Assembly (NCBI GenBank): GCA_001929475.1
Contig: LXFE01000156.1
Span: 1-23,315, forward strand
Direction of reading: 5' to 3'
Length of the DNA: 23,315 nucleotides
Origin: Neolecta irregularis DAH-3
Lineage: Eukaryota > Ascomycota > Neolectomycetes > Neolectales > Neolectaceae
The notes beneath the pieces were generated by a model. It made no database searches and was not told the DNA's origin. It saw only the letters and a program-made list of their open reading frames with translations. Positions 16,547 through 23,315 of this stretch are shown piece after piece (position 1 is the stretch's first letter; each line of letters starts with the position of its first letter). Made by a program: the position numbers and the translations under genes.

Positions 16547-18425
16547 CTACCCAGTGATTCTCTTCCACACTAATTCTAACGCTGACTTTGCGTCTTCAAA
16601 ACTATCGTGACCCTTTGCCCCTGCATCTTGTATCTTCTTATTCAGATGCTGAGCCGCGAGATCACGTAGTTTGAGTCGATAAGGCCGGCCTCGAGGCGAT
16701 GGATACAATATCGAAGTGTCTATAATCCGATGGTGAACGAGACGCAGTGACAAGAGATCGTTTTCTAGACCATGTCCAATGAAAATCGTTCGTGAATCAG
16801 TAAACTTGAAAAGTTGTCCACGAGCTTCACTGAAAGACACAGCTGGAACGTCTTTTAACGAAGTAATACCGCTGAATCGAGTATTATAATCGAGAATAGT
16901 GTTTTCTGGTCGAACGAAAATATCAACAAGTTTTTCGCCGTCCCAGTCGACTATCGTCACTCGTGAAAGTTCCATTCCCGAGGTTGTATAGACCATCTCG
17001 CAATCCAATGCAATAGCAGGTAAACCACCCTCATCGGTTGGTGATTTGATGAATGGTATCTGAGAAGCAAGTCTACTATGACTTGAAATTTTGAAAACAT
17101 GAACTCCTTGACAACAACCAGTTGATTCTGCAGCAGGTAAAGCACAACACGTATACTGCCGTCCTGAAAAGTCATTTTTTTGTATCTTAAAAGGGAGAGT
17201 AACACACCTCCTGTAGTAGTAGTCAGACGCCCCCAATGAAAACAGCATTCGTTTTCGACAGGGTTATCAGTAACTGTATAACGCTGAGAACACCGATCAC
17301 ATTCTCTCCTTTCTCCAACTTCGTCCTTGGGAGCGTTGACTTCAGGCTCTGGAAGATCAATAGGAAAGCCCCACTTCTCCAATTCAGGAACAGGATGGAC
17401 ATACTTTTCCGCCTCGACAACAGCTGGCGCAGCAGATTCGTTGGCAAAAGTTTCCATTATCGCTCGTTTCTTGAGTGCTAGTAAAGAAGATCTCGACTGC
17501 GGTTTATAAGTATATTTTAAATTCTCGGATTTCAACAGCTTTTCTTCATTTATAATAGCATCTTTACGCGCTTGATTGTCACGATCCGGATGATTAGTAT
17601 AAATACGAAGATATTCATTATGAAATAGTCTAAGCATTTGATTTCGTGTTGATTCGGAAATAGGACAGATTTTGACTTGGACAGGGGCGAGAGCTTCGGG
17701 TGCAAAAGGAGATACTGCTGGGTTCGCCTTGACGCGAGGGCCAAGAGCTGCGAATCTTTCAGCCGCAGTCTTTGCTTCCTGCGTGATAGGTGCGAGAACA
17801 GACTTTGATCGTACAGGTCTGATCAGTTTTGTCGAGGCATCTACAGGGATTACAGGAACTGAAAGAACTCGAGTTGACGCGACTGGATGAGTGCCTGTCT
17901 GCACGGACTGCAGAGAATTTGTCGGAATGAGACAGTTATCGTTTCCATTATCGTTGCAAGACATCACAATTTTGGAGTTGCAAACATTGGAATCGTTCTT
18001 GAGGATTGGGGCTTCCTTGATCGTCTCTTTATGAAGGAGTTCTTTTTCTTCATCGGTAAATTTGCCGTGCGCTCCTTCAAGGGTCCTTTGTTTCTTGGAT
18101 GGGTGTTCTAAGGGTCCTCAATTACAATTGCAAGTAGGATAATAGTACGAGTTTCAACATGCACCTCCTTTTCCAAATTGCCATTCAAGAGATCTCGAAC
18201 CCTCGCTTCTTGTTCAGCTGTGAAGATTTTACTTCTCTGAGTCGATGGGATCGTGGCTTCAAGTTCGATCGGAGGATCTTCCACGTCGACGACTTGGGTG
18301 CAGCCCACAGGATCCGCAAGCGCTGCTAAATTTCGCATGATTTGAGCTAATCGGCGATTGTTGGCGCATTTTGGTTCTTTACATTGAGGATTCTTGCCGT
18401 GAGGACATTTTGGTGATTGGTTCAT
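16547..18425 (-). CDS. REXO/Rex3-type DEDDh RNA exonuclease
   Basis: Three exons on the minus strand: 18425-18149, 18107-17208 and 17163-16547, encoding 597 residues. The introns are 41 nt (GTACTA ... CCCTTAG) and 44 nt (GTGTGT ... TTTTCAG). The N-terminus has a Cys/His cluster (CPHGKNPQCKEPKC) of zinc-finger type. A linker follows, then the family's second metal-binding segment CDRCSQRY ... ECCFHWGR ... YTCCALPAAESTGCCQGVHVF around residues 350-416. The C-terminal exonuclease domain has all DEDDh motifs: AIALDCEMVY (D446, E448), IGHGLENDL, IIDTSILYP, and GHDSFEDAKSALELV. Members trim the 3' ends of RNAs such as RNase MRP RNA, snRNAs and 5S rRNA in the nucleus. Splicing of intron 2 reconstitutes the cysteine cluster, which supports it. 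Rex3 is the closest named relative I can suggest, with REXO1 an alternative. Confidence 0.9.
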
Positions 18426-19268
18426 CGGTGTACTCCCATCTGTCTAAAAAGTCTGCTTGTGAAGCCAACGCCACAAAAATGGGGTAAAGTTGTACATATC
18501 TATAGGACGACATGTATTCATTACTGATGCTGTCTCTGCGTTCTGCAATATGTCGGCCAGCTTAGAATAGAAATAAAAGTTGTACTTTTCCATCCGCGAT
18601 TACAGGTCGTAACGAAACATAGGACAATTCTCATCCATTAATTAAACTTTTGCTTTTTTGTTTCTAATGTTTCATCTTTTCATCGCCATTGTATCATTAG
18701 GAGCAACCTCATGATCTGCAAACATTAAATCATGGTCTTGATTTAGAGAATAAGTTGTTCGAATAGTGTGAGCATTAGGTCGCTGGACTTGCTGCTTGGG
18801 AGACTTAGGTTAAAGTATAATATCGCGATCATTTGGATAAAGGCAACTACGTATATTATTCCTCGGGTTCAAGCCTCGCTTGATAACCAAGCTAGGCGTT
18901 AGTTATAGAAGAATGGCATATGCGCTTCCTTATTTCTGTTTGCCTCGCCTCAGATGCCTTGGGTGGCAATGCTTGTTACAGTCCTTACTTGGCTTGGTGG
19001 TACTGCTTGTCCAGGATGTACTCTTGGTTCTGTTTCCACATCAGTGGGTCCTAAACCTTTGGGGGAGCATTGGTGTCTTTGGATGTGGGATACTGGTGCC
19101 TCCTGATCGGGGGCATGATCAAATCTCCACAAATAGCTTAGTGGATATGTGCTTAAGTTTAGGCAGATAGTTCAATACGTGCAAAGGAGCTGAAAGATAT
19201 AATAGAGCGCTTGACACTGAAGCGCACGTGTGTACTTGAAAAAGAAATAGGGTCTCTACGTTGTGGGG
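18426..19268. other. Intergenic left of the LTR-like element
   Basis: About 840 bp with no supported gene. It begins with the promoter side of the exonuclease gene. Between about 18900 and 19170 both strands have 60-96-codon open frames, and the composition here is more GC-rich than around it. The segment might be a worn fragment of a mobile element, but I cannot identify any domain. Confidence 0.4.
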
Positions 19269-19427
19269 TGTAAGAACATAGGTTCTTCCAGATCACGTGG
19301 ATATGTTATCAGTTTAACGGTCATTTGAGGAGCTATATAATAAAGAGGGGCTACGTGCTAACCAAGTTCACTTACCTTGGTTAGAATATATACCGGGTCT
19401 TATTCGTACTTCAGGCGATCGCTTACA
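19269..19427 (+). mobile_element. LTR-like sequence (159 bp), retrotransposon relic
   Basis: The segment starts TGTAAG (19269-19274) and ends CTTACA (19422-19427), perfect 6-bp inverted ends with the TG...CA rule of LTRs. Inside are TATATAATAAA (about 19334-19344), suitable for a promoter, and a 9-bp perfect inverted repeat with a 9-nt loop. It is followed without a gap by a primer-binding-site-like sequence. No second copy lies in the window and no gag or pol frame follows, so it would be a 5' LTR remnant or a solo LTR beside residual leader. Confidence 0.55.
19358..19384. repeat. Inverted repeat, 9-bp stem and 9-nt loop
   Basis: CTAACCAAG (19358-19366) pairs perfectly with CTTGGTTAG (19376-19384). 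It lies downstream of the TATA-like sequence inside the LTR-like segment, where the R region and polyadenylation signals of an LTR would be. Confidence 0.85.
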
Positions 19428-19438
19428 TGGGGGCTCGA
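19428..19438 (+). other. Putative tRNA primer-binding site
   Basis: TGGGGGCTCGA begins exactly at the end of the LTR-like segment. LTR retrotransposons place a TGG-initiated sequence complementary to a tRNA 3' end (CCA) here. The sequence would pair with a tRNA ending TCGAGCCCCCA. Only 11 nt are available to judge. Confidence 0.45.
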
Positions 19439-20010
19439 CAAAAATTCGGAAAATCCTTAATTTGTTTACCTTATAAGAAGAGTGTCGGATACATCGAGTG
19501 AGACATACATACCCACGGATTAAGGCAAAAAGAAAAAGACTCTTTAGGCGGGTGTACCAACTCCTTAGGTCTTTGAAGAGATTGAGTAAGATTGCGACTC
19601 CAAAGCTCGTTACCGAAGCCCACTGAATCCCGAGCAGTCCTTGCTCAACCTCCTTCCGCCACCCTAAAAGGACTATCCGCGATTTCAGTGTGTCAATAAT
19701 AAGAATTTCTATGTGTTTCTCTGTCCTATTATTCTGTTTCTGTGCCTCTGGAATATCTTAGATCCGGATATGAAGAAATCTTTTATTCAGCGAGTCCTAT
19801 TGAAATGCTCTTGAGCATTGCTGGGTATTTGCCAGATGACCCGATGATTAATATGAAAAACATCATCCTTGCGAGAGGTAATTTTGAGGGATCTCATGTA
19901 GTCTTCACACCCTGAAGGCATCAGGTATTTAAGTATATAGACTGCTACAGTTTGAGACATGCTCTCGCATTATAAAAGGACGAAGGATTCAGAGTCACTG
20001 CAAAAGAGCC
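19439..20010. other. Non-coding region downstream of the LTR-like element
   Basis: No open frame of note follows the putative primer-binding site, so any internal region is eroded or deleted. The right end is the promoter of the secreted-protein gene. Confidence 0.5.
19971..19978 (+). promoter_or_regulatory. TATA box of the secreted-protein gene
   Basis: TATAAAAG lies 40 bp upstream of the ATG at 20011. A start about 30 bp downstream of it would leave a 5' leader of only roughly 10 nt. Strong TATA boxes are typical of inducible fungal genes. Confidence 0.6.
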
Positions 20011-20522
20011 ATGAATTTCCTTCTTATATCATTCCTTGCGATTCTTGTATCTTCAACAAAGCTCCAGCAATGTATCGACAACGGAAAAAACTCGTTACAT
20101 ATCGTTAATACATATCTTTCGAATCCTCGGGTCACGGATGAACAGCTCAGGAACGTTGTGTGTGATCAGTTGAAGCTTGATATGCTCACGTAATTCTACT
20201 CTTTAAACTGCAAGCTTATGAAAATAGTTGTGCTAAGGGCCTTAGGGAGAATCCAAATACGGTAGCGGCGCAGTATCTCGGAAAATTGGCCATAACGGGC
20301 CCAGAAGCATTGCCATCCTATGTTTCTGCAGCATGCAACCTCCCCATGCTATTTGTTAGAGAGTTTCTAAAAATTAATGAGATCGTCAAGACTGCTCGCG
20401 AGACAAAGGAAAAGGTCTGTGGAGATGATATTATCAAGGAGCAAATTTCCAGGTCCTTGATCGGAACCGAGATTGCTCAAGATAAACTGAGCGAAATCAT
20501 TGAACATTTCTGTAATAGCTAG
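20011..20522 (+). CDS. Small secreted six-cysteine protein, unrecognised
   Basis: Two exons, 20011-20189 and 20228-20522, joined across a 38-nt intron (GTAATT ... AAAATAG), encode 157 residues. I do not recognise the family. The first 18 or so residues (MNFLLISFLAILVSSTKL) form a signal peptide. The mature part has exactly six cysteines (about residues 21, 51, 61, 96, 124 and 155), enough for three disulfides, and the sequence between them looks helical (VTDEQLRNVVCDQLKLDMLT, IIKEQISRSLIGTEIAQDKL). There is no GPI signal or transmembrane segment. Small, secreted, even-cysteine proteins of fungi include effectors and surface proteins, but no role can be named. The alternative 25-nt intron ending GCAAG would run into a stop, so the AATAG acceptor is preferred. 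Confidence 0.75.
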
Positions 20523-20620
20523 TAAGATTCGAATGGAAGCTATGTGATATCAATTTGGTAAAAAGATTTGGAAATTTGTTTAGGGCGCGTTCTGTGCTAT
20601 ACTCCCTAGGAACACCTTTA

Positions 20621-21998
20621 TTAAACTTCAACAAAAGCTCTATAGATAACACATTTCTCAGTTTCCGATCGAATTTCTAATTCAGCATCTGCACCCACAA
20701 AGACTACTTTTCCGGTAGTCATTTTTTCTTCCTTGCCTCCAACGATAATCTTCCCTCCTCCCTGTGTACAAATCATTATACTTGGCCCAGATAATCCTTC
20801 AATAATCTGCTTTTCTCCAGAATTCAGGACAGTCAATAGCACACTGAATTCCGCAATCGGCGGGTCGAATAACACCGTCTTCCCATCTCCGGTTGCACGA
20901 GAAAAAGGCCATGGTTCAATCTTTTGAGATTCCGCAGGCCCACAGTCGTATGTTAACATGGATACCAAGTTTTTGACATCTTTAAATTTGGGCGTAAATC
21001 CTGCACGAACAACGTTATCGCTCGTTGCCATACATTCAATCGCATCTTGAATTTATTGACAAGTAATCAAGTTGGTTACCTCCAGATAAATAAGCGTGAA
21101 TGTCCTTTGCTTTAAGAAACATTGCTTCTCCTGGCCGAAGTTTGATATAATTCATCATAAACACACAAAACAATCCTATATCTCCAGGATACTGTTCATT
21201 GAGCCGAAGAAGTAAATCTCCCAACTCTGGATCCTCTTTGAACCCATACTTCCTAATTCGAGAAACAAGTTGATTGGATAATTCCTTGATTTTAGTCTCG
21301 CTGGATTCCATCAACTCTGTAAATAGGGACCTCAAAGCCTCCTTTGAGTCAGAGTTTATAGATGAAGAGAACTCGTGATTTTCACCGACTAGTTCGGAAA
21401 ACTCGGGAACTGAAGAGAGAAACGATTTGATTTGATCAATTGGTCGAAAGCCACAGAGACCTGCAAATGGAGTAATTGCAATAACCATCTCCGGTTTGTG
21501 ATTGCTATCTATATCTTAAATTCAATCCGCCTGATGAGAGACCTTTGTAATTTTTGGGATCATCGGCATGTAAACGTTTCGCAAGGTCTTTGTCTGGATG
21601 GGCTTGGATTGATAGTGCCTTGTCTATCGAGAGTACCTTAAATAAGAACGGGAGATCGCCATCGAAGCGAGAAAACACTTTATCGCCGAGAAGTGAACGA
21701 TTTTCAGAGAGTAGGGTTTTCAGATCACAGTTGTCGTGAAAAGAGGTCGATGGACCGGAAGGATGAGTCCCCATCCATAGCTAGATATGAGAACATGGCA
21801 TAAGTTGAACAGTACTTCAGCATACCGCTTTGAAGGATCTATATCGCTGTCCGAGGTTGCCTGGGCGAAACGTGCGACTGCGGATGTTGATCCTGGCTTT
21901 CCTAGACAGTTTGAGGAAGAGTTACTCAAGAAAAGCAAGACACCCCATTCATAACACTGCAATTTACAGGATAATTGGATAAGCGGTGGTGGGAGCAT
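20621..21998 (-). CDS. Mannose-6-phosphate isomerase
   Basis: Five exons on the minus strand: 21998-21944, 21901-21816, 21780-21543, 21508-21080 and 21045-20621, encoding 410 residues. The introns are 42, 35, 34 and 34 nt. The enzyme (type I PMI, PMI40/ManA) interconverts fructose-6-phosphate and mannose-6-phosphate in the cytosol, feeding GDP-mannose for protein glycosylation and wall mannan. Zinc-site and active-site motifs are present: [40 protein letters not shown] (Gln106, His108), NHKPEM (Glu133), FCGFRP-type [14 protein letters not shown] (His264), and [20 protein letters not shown]. The C-terminal cupin part is complete (PIAEFSVLL ... [11 protein letters not shown]). Length is typical for fungi. 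Splicing is well supported, since each junction falls in a conserved block. It shares orientation with NOP16 upstream, with about 200 bp between. Confidence 0.96.
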
Positions 21999-22202
21999 AC
22001 TATTGGTTAGTAGGGCAGTTGGGTCGCAATCAACTACCCAAACGGTGATGGCAAGGCGCTATTTCACATAAGGGCATGTATATTCTTCACGTATAAATAA
22101 TAAAACAATAATACAGTGAGAACGGATAACCACGTTCCCAGTCGAGCATTCATATCTAAAACCAGACAAACGATGTCGTTTATAATTGACGGGAAAGGCC
22201 CA

Positions 22203-22867
22203 CTAGTCTTTCTTACATGAAGTTCCCCATCGTTTAAGTTTCCTCGAAATTTCCCCAGTGGTATTTTGGTTAGGATTCAAACGTCGATCACGAGCCATCT
22301 CATGTACATCGTCCCCATGCTTCGCTACCAGCTGTTCCAACCAGCTGGCTTCATTCTCTGATGTAGTCCTTGGGTTGCTATAGTCTATGTTTGCTTGTTT
22401 CTCAAGTTCTGAGTTCGTCAGCATCATCATGAACTAAATCATATATACCTCTAACGACCTCTGTTTTTGCTTCTTCAGGTTCTATCTCTTCATCTGAACC
22501 AATCTCCTTTCCGTAAATAATATTGATTACGTTTCCCTGATCGTCTCGTTGAATGATAGCTTCATTATGCCCTATTCTTTTGGCTATGTCCTTGAGTTCT
22601 TCAGCAGTTGGTTCTTTCGGAGGATATAGCATTTCCTTTCCCCCAGTTACAGGGTTTGGATTTGAAACCAATCCTAATCGTTGATAACTAAATTACTCAA
22701 CGTTGCTCTTAAGATTCATACTTTTGCAATAATGTCTGCTTTTTGTTCCAGTTTGCTTTGATGATGTCATTCCCATAGATAGCAACATTACGCCTGCGTT
22801 TAGAGGGTTTTTTGCTCAGAGTTGGACGCGAGGATCTTTGCTTTTGGCGGGCTCTGGGACGAGCCAT
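22203..22867 (-). CDS. NOP16: Ribosome biogenesis protein NOP16
   Basis: Three exons on the minus strand: 22867-22722, 22687-22449 and 22408-22203, encoding 196 residues. The introns are 34 nt (GTATGA ... TTTAG) and 40 nt (GTATAT ... GCTGACGAACTCAG). NOP16 is a nucleolar assembly factor of the 60S ribosomal subunit. The basic N-terminus (MARPRARQKQRSSRPTLSKK, then PSKRRRNVAIYGNDIIKANW), the block LLQNYQRLGLVSNPNPVTGG, an acidic stretch (GSDEEIEPEEAKTEVVRELE), and the C-terminal signature HGDDVHEMARDRRLNPNQNT followed by GEISRKLKRW match the family. Both junctions lie in conserved segments (Q-NY, R-ELE). The gene is divergent from an open frame starting at 22983, leaving a 115-bp shared upstream region with one CACGTG. 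Confidence 0.95.
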
Positions 22868-22922
22868 GTCTCAGTGGAGGAGGAAAATTCAACAGGTTTG
22901 TTTCGTCAAAGGTTTACTTTTG

Positions 22923-22928
22923 CACGTG
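22923..22928. promoter_or_regulatory. CACGTG in the divergent NOP16 promoter
   Basis: The palindromic E-box lies 56 bp before the NOP16 start and 55 bp before the ATG at 22983, so it is centred in a 115-bp divergent spacer. Position is suggestive, but the motif is common. Confidence 0.35.
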
Positions 22929-22982
22929 AAAATAAAAACTCTGAGTGGGTGACAAAATTTGATACTCTCAATAGCCACTAAC

Positions 22983-23315
22983 ATGCGACCGAGTCACTGC
23001 ATCTATGGTGCAAAAAGCAATTCAAATTTTCCTAAATCCGCTAATAAGTTATTGAATCTGCCAGTCTCTCCGGACCGCATCGAGCTTGATATCGGCATTT
23101 GGCTAAGGTTCCTGCTAGTAGGTCGAGAGCTAACTGTCCGCTGCATGGACCTCTGTGGCGGTGCGTCAGCACTGCTAACCAGTGGTGAGCGAGAGCACCG
23201 CAGGGAACTTTATATTCCCAATCTCTGGCTGTTCACGTTGGTATTCCTTACGGTAGGACTAGCTTGGGCATACTCCCACCTTACAATTTGCTATTTTCGT
23301 TTGCCACATACATAT
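22983..23315 (+). CDS. Partial gene at right edge, membrane segment predicted
   Basis: From ATG 22983 the frame is open for 111 codons to the end of the window with no stop. The N-terminus (MRPSHCIYGAKSNSNFPKSA) is polar and basic. After about residue 80 comes a strongly hydrophobic segment (LWLFTLVFLTVGLAWAYSHL) of transmembrane length. I do not recognise it. Introns cannot be ruled out: GTAGGT at 23119 and GCTAACCAG near 23175 could mark one. Divergent arrangement with NOP16 and the length of the open frame in moderately AT-rich DNA support a real gene. Confidence 0.5.
   Translation, partial: MRPSHCIYGAKSNSNFPKSANKLLNLPVSPDRIELDIGIWLRFLLVGRELTVRCMDLCGGASALLTSGEREHRRELYIPNLWLFTLVFLTVGLAWAYSHLTICYFRLPHTY

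Noticed and set aside
18861-18880. tRNA B-box-like GGTTCAAGCC
   Set aside because: The flanking bases do not form a T stem, and no matching A box or acceptor stem is found at the right distance.
18950-19132. Minus-strand 60-codon frame as a transposon protein fragment
   Set aside because: No integrase, protease or RT motif. It does not match the orientation expected from the LTR-like segment at 19269.
6974-22928. CACGTG sites as an SREBP or Cbf1/Pho4 regulon
   Set aside because: I count about five (6974, 12037, 19225, 19294, 22923), near the roughly six expected by chance for a 6-mer in a window of this size.
1-23315. CRISPR array, operon or bacterial defence system
   Set aside because: No regularly spaced identical repeats. 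The genes have spliceosomal introns and separate promoters.

Overview
The window looks like nuclear DNA of a fungus. Eleven genes can be assembled only by removing GT-AG introns that are mostly 32-44 nt long, often with a CTRAC-like branch motif just before the 3' end. Several products are fungal or at home in fungi: a SUN-family (GH132) wall protein, an SREBP/Sre1-type bHLH factor with membrane segments, an EFM7-type methyltransferase, a REXO/Rex3-type RNA exonuclease and NOP16. A Dikarya fungus, possibly an early-diverging ascomycete, fits best. The lineage is inferred and not proven.

Layout: 1-1185 is AT-rich non-coding DNA with a degenerate ~72-bp tandem repeat. 1186-3171 is a GC-rich block holding a divergent pair, the SUN protein (-) and an MGMT/ATL-type alkyltransferase-like protein (+). 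3172-5292 carries a cluster of GATA motifs and then the mitochondrial cysteine desulfurase NFS1 (+). 5820-6680 is an unrecognised coiled-coil protein (+). 7075-7997 is a dienelactone-hydrolase-family protein (+), tail to tail with a glutathione peroxidase (-, 8427-9221) that has a signal peptide and ends in KHEL. 9485-11943 is the SREBP-like factor (-). 12330-12576 may hold a very small membrane protein. 12577-13921 is mostly empty. 13922-14236 is a short S/T-P-rich protein and 14510-14989 a possible gene in a second GC-rich patch.

15145-15957 is the EFM7-like methyltransferase (-), with nested palindromes just upstream. 16547-18425 is the REXO/Rex3-type exonuclease (-). 18426-20010 is non-coding and contains a 159-bp LTR-like sequence (TGTAAG...CTTACA) directly followed by a primer-binding-site-like motif. 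20011-20522 is a small secreted six-cysteine protein (+) with a TATA box. 20621-21998 is mannose-6-phosphate isomerase (-), 22203-22867 is NOP16 (-), and an open frame starting at 22983 (+) runs off the right edge with a predicted membrane segment.

The genes are ordinary housekeeping functions (Fe-S clusters, mannose metabolism for the wall, ribosome biogenesis, RNA processing, redox, sterol/hypoxia regulation) and do not form a cluster or one pathway. The most interesting points are the probable ER-resident glutathione peroxidase, the ~22-bp-spaced GATA motif array in front of NFS1, the uniformly tiny introns, the LTR relic, and several orphan genes.
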